Source: Chitinimonas viridis (GTDB lineage Bacteria; Pseudomonadota; Gammaproteobacteria; Burkholderiales; Chitinimonadaceae). Taken from it: a stretch of 64,000 bases of DNA. The position numbers were made by a program, and so were the translations under genes. A model generated the notes under the pieces. It saw only the letters and a list, made by a program, of their open reading frames with translations. It searched no databases and had not been told where the DNA came from. The stretch spans positions 481,522-545,521 of the forward strand of contig NZ_JAUFPU010000018.1 in assembly GCF_030409555.1 (NCBI RefSeq). Reading direction: 5' to 3'. Of this stretch, positions 37,660 to 45,876 are shown in pieces (the first letter of the stretch is position 1; each line of letters starts with the position of its first letter).

Positions 37660-38724
37660 TTATTTGCTGGCATCCAGCGGGGTCCAGCCGTTCAACGGCA
37701 AGGTCAGCGTAAAGCAGGTACGGCCCGGCTGCGATTCGAAATCGATGGTGCCGTTGTGCTGCTGGATAAAGGTGTGCGCCAGATGCAGGCCTATGCCGGT
37801 GCCACCGGGACGGGCCGACACCAGCGGGTAAAAAATCGTCTCGCGTATGTGCTCGGGTATGCCGGGGCCGTTGTCGATGATCTCCAGCGTCAATCCCAGG
37901 GGAAAGCGCCGCCGGTTCAGTGTCACCTGCCGGGCAATACGGGTCTTCAGTACGATCTGCCCAGCGCCATGCATGGCCTGGGCCGCATTGCGCACGATAT
38001 TGAGTACCGCCTGTATCAGTTGCTCCTTGTCGCCATACAGGTCCGGCACGCTGGTATCGTAATCACGCCGCACAGCCAGGCCATTGGGATACTCGGCCAG
38101 CAACACGCTGCGCACCCGCTCCAGTACCTCGTGAATATTCAACTCACCCAGTTGCGGCAAGCGGTGCGGCGTCAACAGCCTGTCCAGCAGCCCTTGCAGC
38201 CGGTCGGCCTCGTCGGTAATCACCTTGGTGTATTCATGCAGGGCCGGGTCGGGCAGCTCCTTGCGCAGCAATTGCGCCGCCCCCCGTATGCCACCGAGCG
38301 GGTTCTTGATCTCATGCGCCAGATTGCGTATCAGCTGCCGATTCGCCTGCTGCTGCGCCGCCAGCCGCTCCTCATTGGCAATCCGCCGTTGCTGGTCGGT
38401 CTGGCGGAACTCCAGCACCGTATAGGGGGGCGACTCCACCTCACGCACGGTAAACGCCACATGGATGGTATTGGTCAGCCTGACGGCCAGCGCCACATCA
38501 TGCTCGGTCACGCTGGCATTCTGCTTCTCGGCCGCATCCAGCGCCGCCAGTATCTCGGCCGGCTCCGAAAAACAGGCCGACAGCGGCCGCCCCACCGTCT
38601 CGCGCGCCGGCAGCTCAAACAGGGTCTCGGCAGCAGGATTGAGGTAACGCACCGTACGGGCGGTATCCAGCACCATTACGGCGGTTTCCAGCAACTCCAG
38701 GCCTAGGAAGGCAGGGTGGGACAT
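37660..38724 (-). CDS. ntrB: nitrogen regulation sensor histidine kinase NtrB
   Basis: A 354-residue soluble sensor kinase. N-terminal PAS domain (about 5-110), then the H-box with phosphoacceptor H137 (NLAHEIKNPLGGIRGAAQLL). The ATPase domain has the N-box (NIVRNAAQAM) and G-boxes (DNGPGIPE, RPGGTGIGLHLA). It adds and removes phosphate from NtrC under control of the PII protein. No membrane segment. Located upstream of ntrC with a short gap. The start is preceded by a sigma54 promoter and NtrC box (see separate entries), so the operon is very likely autoregulated. Confidence 0.96.
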   Translation of the reverse strand: MSHPAFLGLELLETAVMVLDTARTVRYLNPAAETLFELPARETVGRPLSACFSEPAEILAALDAAEKQNASVTEHDVALAVRLTNTIHVAFTVREVESPPYTVLEFRQTDQQRRIANEERLAAQQQANRQLIRNLAHEIKNPLGGIRGAAQLLRKELPDPALHEYTKVITDEADRLQGLLDRLLTPHRLPQLGELNIHEVLERVRSVLLAEYPNGLAVRRDYDTSVPDLYGDKEQLIQAVLNIVRNAAQAMHGAGQIVLKTRIARQVTLNRRRFPLGLTLEIIDNGPGIPEHIRETIFYPLVSARPGGTGIGLHLAHTFIQQHNGTIDFESQPGRTCFTLTLPLNGWTPLDASK

Positions 38725-38756
38725 GGCGTCATTCAGCTAAGCATTGGTTGGGTCTT

Positions 38757-38772
38757 AGCAATTACTGGGCCA
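38757..38772 (-). promoter_or_regulatory. sigma54 promoter (-24/-12) of ntrBC
   Basis: Read leftward: TGGCCC-AGTAA-TTGCT, compared with TGGCAC-N5-TTGCW. The GG and GC dinucleotides are exactly ten bases apart. The start of transcription would be near 38746, about 20 bases before the ntrB ATG at 38724. Confidence 0.75.
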
Positions 38773-38842
38773 CGCCCTAGGTCTTTGCAAAGGCCAAACT
38801 GAATCAATGGCTTACCTAAATCCAGCTGGCAAACCACCGGCG

Positions 38843-38859
38843 TGCGCCGCCCAGGCACA
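38843..38859. promoter_or_regulatory. weak second NtrC-box candidate
   Basis: TGCGCC-GCCCA-GGCACA partly matches TGCACC-N5-GGTGCA and is centred 34 bases from the strong box. Two boxes about three turns apart is the usual enhancer layout at glnA. Confidence 0.35.
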
Positions 38860-38876
38860 AAAAACGGGCAGGTCAC

Positions 38877-38893
38877 TGCACCATTTTAGTGCA
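38877..38893. promoter_or_regulatory. NtrC-binding site
   Basis: TGCACCATTTTAGTGCA is nearly identical to the consensus TGCACC-N5-GGTGCA (five of six bases in one half and all six in the other). It lies about 105-120 bases upstream of the sigma54 promoter, the usual enhancer distance. Confidence 0.8.
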
Positions 38894-38965
38894 TAAACAG
38901 GCGGGCTATAGTGAACCGCCCCAATTCAGGGCAGGGATCGTGACTGGCGACCAGATACCGCCCAT

Positions 38966-38988
38966 GAAAAAGCGGCCCGCAGGCCGCT
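38966..38988 (-). terminator. Rho-independent terminator of the DUF4124 operon
   Basis: On the minus strand AGCGGCC and GGCCGCT pair (38971-38977 and 38982-38988) across a four-base loop, followed by five T. It lies at the end of the DUF4124 gene. Confidence 0.8.
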
Positions 38989-38990
38989 GT

Positions 38991-39422
38991 TCACTTCACC
39001 CTGGCTATTTCCTTGTGCAGGGTTTCGATGTTTTTCTCGTGCATCAGCACATTGTCGCGTTGCTTGGTATCCGCAGGGGTGGCGGCCGCCTTCTGCTTGG
39101 CCTGGGCTAGCAGGCGTTGCTCGTTGCCCAGTTCGTCCTGCAGTATCTGCAGCTTGGTCTGGTCGCGGCTATGCTGGGTGGCTGCATCCACGCGAGGGAA
39201 ACTGGCTGGGGTAGGCTGGCGGGCATTGCTGCCGCCGCTGGACTTGCCGCCGCCACTGCTGCGCGGTGCCGGCACACTCAGTGGTATGGGGCCCAGATCC
39301 AGCTTCTTGGCACCCTTGATGGGCACGTTCGAATAGGTGATGCGGCCCTCGGCATCGACATGCTTGTAGATATCGGCCATGGCCGGCATGGCCAGTAATG
39401 CCAGAATCAGATAGCGCTTCAT
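38991..39422 (-). CDS. DUF4124 domain protein, secreted
   Basis: A 143-residue periplasmic protein with signal peptide MKRYLILALLAMPAMA and the DUF4124 core DIYKHVDAEGRITYSNVPI. A glycine/serine-rich linker and a C-terminal coiled coil (LQILQDELGNEQRLLAQAKQ, NIETLHKEIARVK) follow. This gene is often found next to ntrB or glnA in Betaproteobacteria. No activity is known. Its ATG overlaps the stop of the YciI gene (ATGA at 39419-39422). Confidence 0.87.
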   Translation of the reverse strand: MKRYLILALLAMPAMADIYKHVDAEGRITYSNVPIKGAKKLDLGPIPLSVPAPRSSGGGKSSGGSNARQPTPASFPRVDAATQHSRDQTKLQILQDELGNEQRLLAQAKQKAAATPADTKQRDNVLMHEKNIETLHKEIARVK

Positions 39423-39739
39423 GCCCCAGCCTCCACGTTCTCGGCGCTGATCAGCGCCACCCGGTAAGGGTAAACCTCGGCCTGTACCACGCCTGCCGCC
39501 ACAGCGGGGTCGTGGCGGGCAAAGTCCGCTGCCTCGATCGCATCAGCTGCGTTATAGATCGCGATACCGAAACCGCGTTCATCCGCCTCCAGAGTACGGC
39601 CAGCCAGTATCAGCCGGCCTTCGGCCTGGGCCGACTGCAGATAGGCAAAGTGCGCGGACATGGCAGCAGACTCGGCCTCGGTGAGGCCGGTGCGCAGCAT
39701 GTCGGTACGTGTAGGGCGTATTAGGTAGAGAAACTGCAT
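39419..39739 (-). CDS. YciI-like family protein
   Basis: A 106-residue alpha-beta barrel protein of the YciI family: FLYLIRPTRTDMLRTGLTEA, an FAYLQSAQAEGRLILAGRTL block, and AADFARHDPAVAAGVVQAEV with the conserved D near the C-terminus. The family includes small dioxygenase- or dehydrochlorinase-like folds, but cellular role is unknown. It leads a two-gene unit with the DUF4124 gene, with a four-base overlap. Confidence 0.85.
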   Translation of the reverse strand: MQFLYLIRPTRTDMLRTGLTEAESAAMSAHFAYLQSAQAEGRLILAGRTLEADERGFGIAIYNAADAIEAADFARHDPAVAAGVVQAEVYPYRVALISAENVEAGA

Positions 39740-39794
39740 GACAATGGCGTAGCAAGAATATTCGCGATCATAGCATGGGCTATGACAGTCAAGC

Positions 39795-40565
39795 TCAAGC
39801 CAGGTTCGCCAACTTTACCAAAGCGCGTCCTGCCATGGTCATGCCAAAGCTGGCCGTCACCGCCACGGCCGAGCCATAACCCGCACAGCTAAGCCCGCCA
39901 GAGACCGGTTCGCATGCCTCGGCCTTGGGCCGGATGATGGGCTCGGTGGAGTACACCGCTTCCACCCCGAACTTCTTGCCCTCGCGTGGGTAGCCATGGT
40001 TGCGGCGCAGTTCGGCACGCACCTTGGACAGCAAGGCATCGCCGCTGGTCTGGGCGATATCGGCTATGGCCACCCTGCTGGCGTCCAAGCGCCCGCCGGC
40101 CCCGCCCGACACCACCAACGGTATCTTGTGCCGCTTGCAATGCACGACCAGTGCCACCTTGACACGCAACTGGTCCATGCAATCGACCACGTAGTCAAAC
40201 CGCCCCGGTGCAATCAGGCTGGCCAGATTGTCGGCCGTCAGAAAGTCATCCACCACGGCCACCTGGGCACGCGGGTTGATCTCGGCAATGCGCTCGCGCA
40301 TGGCCTCGACCTTGGCTTGCCCCAGGGTGCTGCTGAGTGCATGCAGCTGGCGGTTCACATTGGAAGGTGCGATATGGTCCAGGTCGATCAGGGTCAGGCG
40401 CCCTATCGCACTGCGCGCCAGCGCCTCGGCGGCCCAGGAGCCCACCCCACCGATGCCGATGACGCAAACATGCGCCGCCTCGAAGCGCGCCAGGCCCGCG
40501 GCGCCATACAGCCGGGCAATGCCGCCAAAACGGCGTTGGTATTCCAGATCATCAGAGCTTTCCAT
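39795..40565 (-). CDS. tcdA: tRNA threonylcarbamoyladenosine dehydratase
   Basis: A 256-residue E1-like ATP-binding enzyme: nucleotide-binding GIGGVGSWAAEALARSAIG, LIDLDHIAPSNVNRQLHAL, DFLTADNL, VDCMDQLRVKVAL and GGAGGRLDASRVAIADIAQT. These are the class motifs of TcdA (CsdL). It cyclises threonylcarbamoyladenosine at position 37 of ANN-decoding tRNAs to the hydantoin form (ct6A). The C-terminal segment FGMTMAGRALVKLA fits. Start at ATG 40565. It is divergent from rluF. Confidence 0.94.
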   Translation of the reverse strand: MESSDDLEYQRRFGGIARLYGAAGLARFEAAHVCVIGIGGVGSWAAEALARSAIGRLTLIDLDHIAPSNVNRQLHALSSTLGQAKVEAMRERIAEINPRAQVAVVDDFLTADNLASLIAPGRFDYVVDCMDQLRVKVALVVHCKRHKIPLVVSGGAGGRLDASRVAIADIAQTSGDALLSKVRAELRRNHGYPREGKKFGVEAVYSTEPIIRPKAEACEPVSGGLSCAGYGSAVAVTASFGMTMAGRALVKLANLA

Positions 40566-40675
40566 GGCGGTATTTTACCCTGTGATAGCGGGAATATCGT
40601 GCCGGCATCCAAGCTGTGGCCACCGCAAGCCGCCGGGCCACGCTGCCGCTGGCGGCGACATATTCGCCGGCTTCC

Positions 40676-40705
40676 TTGGGTAGTCACCGCAGCCGGGGTT
40701 AAAAT
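40676..40705 (+). promoter_or_regulatory. sigma70-type promoter for rluF
   Basis: TTGGGT at 40676-40681 and TAAAAT at 40700-40705 are spaced by 18 bases, about 27 bases before the ATG at 40732. Confidence 0.5.
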
Positions 40706-40731
40706 AGGGTTTTAGTGCAGGGAACACCATC

Positions 40732-41475
40732 ATGACCGACGCGCAGGAAACCCTACGCCTATCCAAACGCATGGCCGAACTGGGCTTATGCTCGCGGCGC
40801 GAAGCGGACGATTACATCGAACGCGGCTGGGTCAAGGTCGATGGCATCGTGGTCGATGTGCTCGGCAGCCGGGTGCTGCCCACCCAGCGCATCGAGCTGG
40901 ACAAGCGCGCCGCCCTGGCACAGACCCAGCGCGTCACCATACTGCTGAACAAGCCGATAGGCTTTGTCTCGGCCCAGGCCGAACAAGGCTACAAGCCCGC
41001 CTCGCTGCTGATCACCCCGGAGAACCGCTATGTGGGCGACCGCTCCGGCATTGAGTTCTCGCGCCGCCACCTCAATGGACTGGCACCGGCAGGCCGCCTC
41101 GATATCGACTCCACCGGCATGCTGGTACTGACCCAGGACGGCCGCGTGGCCAAGGCCCTGATAGGCGACGATACCAAGGTGGAAAAAGAGTACCTGGTGC
41201 GGGTGGAAGGCCAGCTCGACGAAGCCGGCATGAAGCTGCTCAACCATGGCCTGAGCCTGGATGGCCAGGCATTGCGGCCCGCCAAGGTCAGCTGGCAGAA
41301 CGAGCATCAGCTGCGCTTTGTACTGCGCGAGGGCAAGAAGCGGCAGATACGCCGCATGTGTGAGCTGGTGGGGCTCAAGGTCATCGGCCTCAAGCGCATA
41401 CGCATAGGCCGCATTCCGCTGTCCGACCTACCCATGGGCCAATGGCGCTACCTGGGACCATTCGAGAAATTCTGA
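40732..41475 (+). CDS. rluF: 23S rRNA pseudouridine synthase, RluF type
   Basis: A 247-residue RsuA/RluB/RluF-family enzyme. N-terminal S4 RNA-binding domain ([20 protein letters not shown]). Catalytic aspartate D124 in [19 protein letters not shown]. The C-terminal [18 protein letters not shown] and [20 protein letters not shown] match RluF more than RluB. It makes pseudouridine in 23S rRNA (U2604 in E. coli). The exact subtype is moderately certain; the family is sure. Confidence 0.85.
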   Translation: MTDAQETLRLSKRMAELGLCSRREADDYIERGWVKVDGIVVDVLGSRVLPTQRIELDKRAALAQTQRVTILLNKPIGFVSAQAEQGYKPASLLITPENRYVGDRSGIEFSRRHLNGLAPAGRLDIDSTGMLVLTQDGRVAKALIGDDTKVEKEYLVRVEGQLDEAGMKLLNHGLSLDGQALRPAKVSWQNEHQLRFVLREGKKRQIRRMCELVGLKVIGLKRIRIGRIPLSDLPMGQWRYLGPFEKF

Positions 41476-41567
41476 GGGGCTGGCGTGCCCTCGCCAACGG
41501 TGTAGGGTCGGTACCGGCATAGGCTGACACCCGCTGTTACGCCTCGGCGCACCCCACTGCACTTGAA

Positions 41568-41609
41568 CACCAAGCAAAAGAGACGCCTAGGCGTCTCTTT
41601 TGCTTGGTG
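41568..41609. terminator. perfect 42-base palindrome, bidirectional terminator
   Basis: The 20-base arm starting CACCAAGCAAAAGAGACGCC pairs without mismatch with its reverse complement across a two-base TA centre. Each arm carries an AAAAG/CTTTT block inside it. It lies between the convergent ends of rluF (+) and plsB (-), where it can end both transcripts. Confidence 0.8.
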
Positions 41610-41620
41610 CGGCCAGTGTA

Positions 41621-44143
41621 TCAGGATTTGCTGGCCAACCTGGCCAAGGCCTGCTCCACCGTGGGGCGGTCCAGCCGGGTCAGGTGCAGCACGCTTTGGC
41701 GCACGTCTGGCGACAGCACATAGCGTGATTCAGCCGCAGCCGAACGCACCGCGCCATTGAAGGTCAGCTTGCCGGCCTCGTCCTCGGCCGCCAGGCCTGC
41801 CTGCTTCAGCGTTGTGATAAAGGTACGGAAAATGGCCCGGTCGAAGAACTCTGGCGCATTGAACTCGCGCAGCAAGCTCAGCCGCTGGGCCAGCAGGTGG
41901 CACAGGCCTTCCAGCTCGTCGGTACTGACCACACCACTGCCCTGCTGGGTCAGCACTGACAGCGAGATGAAATAGCGCACCAGCGCCGGCCTGACCGCCT
42001 GGCCCAGCAAGGCCAGTTGGGCGTACTCATCGCTATTGAGGTTGGGTGCATGAAAGATACCCTCGCGCCCAGGGCTGCTGGACAGCCAGCCCATCTCCAC
42101 CAGGGCAGCTAGATAGCTGTCCAACGCCGCCTCCAGTTCATCGGGCTGCCAGCGCAGGTAGAGCTCGGCCCGCAGGAAGGGATAGACGGTACGGGTCAGG
42201 TTGGCCAGCTGCTCGCGGCTCAGGCTGGCATTGCGCGAGAACAGGCAAGCAATCAGGCCCGGCAGCGCCACGCAATGCAGCACGTTGTTGCGCATATAGC
42301 TGCACAGCACTGCGTCTTCCGGGTAGAAGTGCATGACATCGCCCAGGGCATGGGGGTGGCGCTGTATCAGACGCAGCTTCTCGCAATGATCCACCATGGC
42401 GCGGCCATCCATGGCAGTCAGCTGCGAACGGGCAGCATAGGGCACGGCAGACAGCAGGCGGCGGTAGCCATCCAGCTGGGCCACCAGTTGATCCTCATCC
42501 ATGGCATGGCGCGGTGTGGCCAGCAGGGCCAGGCTGACCAGGTTGACCGGGTTGGCCACGGCAGCGCTATTGAGACCATCGGCGATACGCTGGCCCAACT
42601 CGCGTATGCCCTGGGTAAACCAGGCCGGTCGGCTCTCCTCCAGCGGCGGTTCATTGCGCCACTCGGGGTGGGACTGCCCCAATACTTCAGCCAGCTTGAT
42701 GGGCTCGCCAAAATTCACATGCACCTTGCCGAAGTTCTTCTTCAGCTCGCGCACGCTCATCAGCAGGCTGAACAGCGATTCCTTCTGCTTGGGCTTGCCC
42801 ATCAGCTCGCCCACATAGCTGCGCCCTTCAAACAGCTTTTCGTAGCCGATATATACCGGGATGAAAACGATGGGCCGGTTGGAATCACGCAAGAAGCTCT
42901 GCACCGTCATGGCCAGCATGCCGGGGCGCGGCTGCAGCAGCCGTCCGGTACGACTGCGGCCGCCCTCGACGAAGTATTCGATGGGATTGCCGCGGGCAAT
43001 CACCATATGCAGGTATTCGTTGAACACCGCACCGTACAGCGGATTACCCTTGAACGAACGCCGCAGGAAGAAGGCCCCGCCGCGCCGCAATATGCCGCCG
43101 ACGATAGGCAGGTTGAGGTTGGCACCCGCCGCGATGTGCGGAATCATCAAGCCCTGCTGGTAGACGATATAGCTCAGCAGCAGATAATCGATATGGCTGC
43201 GATGGCAGGGTACATAGACGATTTCATGGTCCGGCGCGACGCCGGTCACCGTCTCGAAGTTGCTCAGCTCAACGCCGTCGTACAGGCGTGTCCACACCCA
43301 GGTGAGGAAGCGATGGAATACCCGCACCACCGGGTAGCTATAGTCGGCAGCAATCTCCCAGGCGTAGTGGCGGGCCTTCTCTTCGGCCTTGAGCATGGCG
43401 CTCGCCCCGCCCCCCTGCTCGGCGGCCAGCGCTGAAATGGCGGCCCGCACCGACTCGGTCTCCAGCAAGCCTTCAACCTGCGTGCGGCGGTGCGATAGAT
43501 CGGGGCCGATGGCCATTTCGCGCTGTTGCCGGAAATGCACCCGGAACACCCGTGCGATCTTGCGCAGCGCGCGCTCCTCATCCTCGGTGTCGGTCACCAG
43601 TTCCTTCAAGGAAATGGGCTGACCAAACCGCACTAGCGTCTGGCGACCATGCAGCAGGATCGTGAACAGCTGCAGCAGGCTGCCACGGGGCGCCCAGCTT
43701 TCCGAAAAGATAAGCTTCCAGATCGAGCTTTCCTTGTCGGGCGTGCGGCCCCACAGGATATTGACTGGCACCAGTTGCACATCGAAGTCGGCACGATTGC
43801 GTGCTGCCTGCACCAGGCGGGCCAGCCGAGGCGAGTAGCCGACATTGCTGCTGCGGCCAAACCAACGCTCTGCCCGGGTGGTAAAGAAGAAGGCCCGCGA
43901 CTCACGCACGCCCTGGTGCGTCAGCTCGGCCAGGGGCGAGGCCAGGCCCGCTGCGCTGACTTCCTTGTCCAGCACCAGGATATTGCTGAGAAAGCGCCGC
44001 TGCAGCACATAGACCACCGGCTTGTCTGGCGACAAGCCCAGGCTTTGCAAGCCGTCGGACATGACGTGGGTACGCACCACGCTGAACAGCAGCTTTTTGG
44101 CGAGCAACAAAAAAGGCCTGTCGAGGCCGAGATACTTGAGCAT
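41621..44143 (-). CDS. plsB: glycerol-3-phosphate O-acyltransferase
   Basis: An 840-residue membrane-bound PlsB, close to the 807 residues of the E. coli enzyme. The acyltransferase HxxxxD box is H314-D319 (PCHRSHIDYLLLS). Further blocks are GGAFFLRRSFKGNPLYGAVF, EYFVEGGRSRTGRLLQPRPGM and VIFIPVYIGYEKLFEG-type (VFIPVYIGYEKL). It puts the first acyl chain on glycerol-3-phosphate from acyl-ACP or acyl-CoA. I chose the ATG at 44143 (MLKYLGLDRP); an in-frame ATG at 44227 would add 28 residues and has an AAGGT site. The following gene, metF, is on the same strand. Confidence 0.95.
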   Translation of the reverse strand: MLKYLGLDRPFLLLAKKLLFSVVRTHVMSDGLQSLGLSPDKPVVYVLQRRFLSNILVLDKEVSAAGLASPLAELTHQGVRESRAFFFTTRAERWFGRSSNVGYSPRLARLVQAARNRADFDVQLVPVNILWGRTPDKESSIWKLIFSESWAPRGSLLQLFTILLHGRQTLVRFGQPISLKELVTDTEDEERALRKIARVFRVHFRQQREMAIGPDLSHRRTQVEGLLETESVRAAISALAAEQGGGASAMLKAEEKARHYAWEIAADYSYPVVRVFHRFLTWVWTRLYDGVELSNFETVTGVAPDHEIVYVPCHRSHIDYLLLSYIVYQQGLMIPHIAAGANLNLPIVGGILRRGGAFFLRRSFKGNPLYGAVFNEYLHMVIARGNPIEYFVEGGRSRTGRLLQPRPGMLAMTVQSFLRDSNRPIVFIPVYIGYEKLFEGRSYVGELMGKPKQKESLFSLLMSVRELKKNFGKVHVNFGEPIKLAEVLGQSHPEWRNEPPLEESRPAWFTQGIRELGQRIADGLNSAAVANPVNLVSLALLATPRHAMDEDQLVAQLDGYRRLLSAVPYAARSQLTAMDGRAMVDHCEKLRLIQRHPHALGDVMHFYPEDAVLCSYMRNNVLHCVALPGLIACLFSRNASLSREQLANLTRTVYPFLRAELYLRWQPDELEAALDSYLAALVEMGWLSSSPGREGIFHAPNLNSDEYAQLALLGQAVRPALVRYFISLSVLTQQGSGVVSTDELEGLCHLLAQRLSLLREFNAPEFFDRAIFRTFITTLKQAGLAAEDEAGKLTFNGAVRSAAAESRYVLSPDVRQSVLHLTRLDRPTVEQALARLASKS

Positions 44144-44300
44144 GTAGCGAGGAAATTCTGGAATAAGCGAGCGATTATAAACGCCAACCGGCCAAGCGCA
44201 TGCTTGACCGGTCGAACGGTGCTGCATAGACCTTCAGCTTAGCAGCTTATTCACGTGTCCACGCTCGGCGGCGGCGCCAGCAATACGGCGCCTGGGCGGG

Positions 44301-45128
44301 CTACAGGCCCAGTCTTTGCCAGATGGTGGAAACATTGCCGGCGGCGTTGAGCGTGTAGAAGTGCAGGCCTGGTGCACCACCCTCCAGCAGCTTGCGGCAC
44401 AGGTCGGTGATCACATCCAGGCCCAGCGCCTTGATGGAGGCCGTGTCATCGCCGTAGCTCTGCAGCTTGAGCCGCAGCCAGCGCGGTATCTCGGCCCCGC
44501 AGCTGTCGGAGAAACGGGCCAGCTGCGAGAAATTGTTGATGGGCATGATGCCCGGCACGATGGGTAGGGTTACGCCGCGTGCTCGCACTTCGTCAACAAA
44601 GGCAAAGTAGGCATCGGGGTTGAAGAAATACTGGGTAATGGCCGAGTTGGCGCCGGCCTGGGCCTTGCGCACGAAATTGGCCAGATCATCATGGGCCGAA
44701 CGTGCCTGCGGGTGGTATTCGGGGTAGGCCGCCACCTCGATATGGAACCAGTCGCCGTGTTCGCGGCGGATGAATTCAACCAGCTCATTGGCGTAGCGGA
44801 ATTCACCGAACTCCACCATGCCGCTGGGTATATCGCCCCGCAGCGCGACAATACGATGGATGTTTTCATTACGGTAGATCTGCAGCAACTCGGCCACATT
44901 GGCGCGGGTAGCACCGACACAGGACAGGTGCGGCGCAGCAGCAAAACCCTCGGCCTGTATCTCGCGCACGGCAGCCAGCGTGCCCTCCTGGGTGGTACCC
45001 CCGGCACCAAAGGTGACGGAGAAGAAGGCCGGCTTGAACTGCGCCAGCTGGCGGCGGGTATTGCGCAGTTTTTCCACGCCTTCGGGCGTCTTGGGCGGGA
45101 AGAATTCGAAACTGAAGGTCTGGCTCAT
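44301..45128 (-). CDS. metF: methylenetetrahydrofolate reductase
   Basis: A 275-residue MetF barrel enzyme with FAD-binding landmarks: SFEFFPPKTPEGVEKL, FFSVTFGAGGTTQEGTL, HLSCVGAT, IHRIVALRGDIP and the QYFFNPDAYFAFVDEVR block. It reduces 5,10-methylene-THF to 5-methyl-THF, which feeds metH in the same window. It is on the minus strand with ahcY and metK upstream, separated from ahcY by a GNAT gene and the ahcY terminator. Confidence 0.96.
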   Translation of the reverse strand: MSQTFSFEFFPPKTPEGVEKLRNTRRQLAQFKPAFFSVTFGAGGTTQEGTLAAVREIQAEGFAAAPHLSCVGATRANVAELLQIYRNENIHRIVALRGDIPSGMVEFGEFRYANELVEFIRREHGDWFHIEVAAYPEYHPQARSAHDDLANFVRKAQAGANSAITQYFFNPDAYFAFVDEVRARGVTLPIVPGIMPINNFSQLARFSDSCGAEIPRWLRLKLQSYGDDTASIKALGLDVITDLCRKLLEGGAPGLHFYTLNAAGNVSTIWQRLGL

Positions 45129-45206
45129 GGGATACCCAATCAATGCAATCGTTGAATGAATGCTAACACCGTAAAACAAGCCAGCTAATGAATTCGATGC
45201 ATGTTC

Positions 45207-45722
45207 TTATGCAGCAGACCGTGTTTTCTCCAGTATGGTCATCGTCGGGCTGGATGCCAGCCCATCCACCACCATGCCCAATTTGCGAGCGACCGCCAGG
45301 GAGGCCAGGTTGGCGGGCTCGATATGCGCCTCCACCCTTGCCACCTGTACCACCTCCAGCGCATAGGACAGCGCCGCCTGGCCCGCTTCGCTGGCATAGC
45401 CACGGCCCCAGTAGTCCCGGTGTATCAGCCAGCCAATTTCCATGGCCGGGTAACCGGTCGGGTTGATCAGCCCGGCCTGGCCCACGATCTCACCACTGGC
45501 GCGCTCGCGTACCGACCACAGCCCATACCCGCGCAGCAGAAAATGCCCCAGCGCCACGGCAATCTTGTTCCAGCTGCCAGCCCGGTCAAACGTTTGCCCG
45601 CCCCGGATATGAGCCATGAGCTCGGGGTCGCCATACATGGCTGCATAGACATCTAGGTGGGATTCAGCCGGCGCCACCAGCTCAAGGCGGTCGGTCTGCA
45701 GTACGGGTATGTGCAATTGCAT
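45207..45722 (-). CDS. GNAT family acetyltransferase
   Basis: A 171-residue GNAT protein of the RimJ/RimL type: opening LQTDRLELVAPAESHLDVYA, central GEIVGQAGLI, GWLIHRDYWGRGYASEAGQA with the acetyl-CoA-binding R/QxxGxG/A pattern, and IEPANLASLAVARKLGMVVD at the end. It may acetylate an amino acid, a drug or ribosomal protein; nothing specific supports one. It is inserted between ahcY and metF, after the ahcY terminator, and is probably transcribed on its own. Confidence 0.85.
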   Translation of the reverse strand: MQLHIPVLQTDRLELVAPAESHLDVYAAMYGDPELMAHIRGGQTFDRAGSWNKIAVALGHFLLRGYGLWSVRERASGEIVGQAGLINPTGYPAMEIGWLIHRDYWGRGYASEAGQAALSYALEVVQVARVEAHIEPANLASLAVARKLGMVVDGLASSPTMTILEKTRSAA

Positions 45723-45757
45723 GGTCGCTCCGTCATAGGCTTGCTTGCGCTGGCCAA

Positions 45758-45786
45758 ACAAAACCCCGCACTTGGCGGGGTTTTGT
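45758..45786 (-). terminator. Rho-independent terminator of ahcY
   Basis: A 12-base stem ACAAAACCCCGC/GCGGGGTTTTGT with a short loop, 90 bases past the ahcY stop. Reading leftward it ends in a T-run. Confidence 0.85.
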
Positions 45787-45876
45787 GATCCAGGCGCCAG
45801 GGGGCAATCTACCCCAGGCTGCGCCGCTGCGGCAGTGACACAGCCAGGCCAGCACCATCGGTACAGCGCGAGACGA

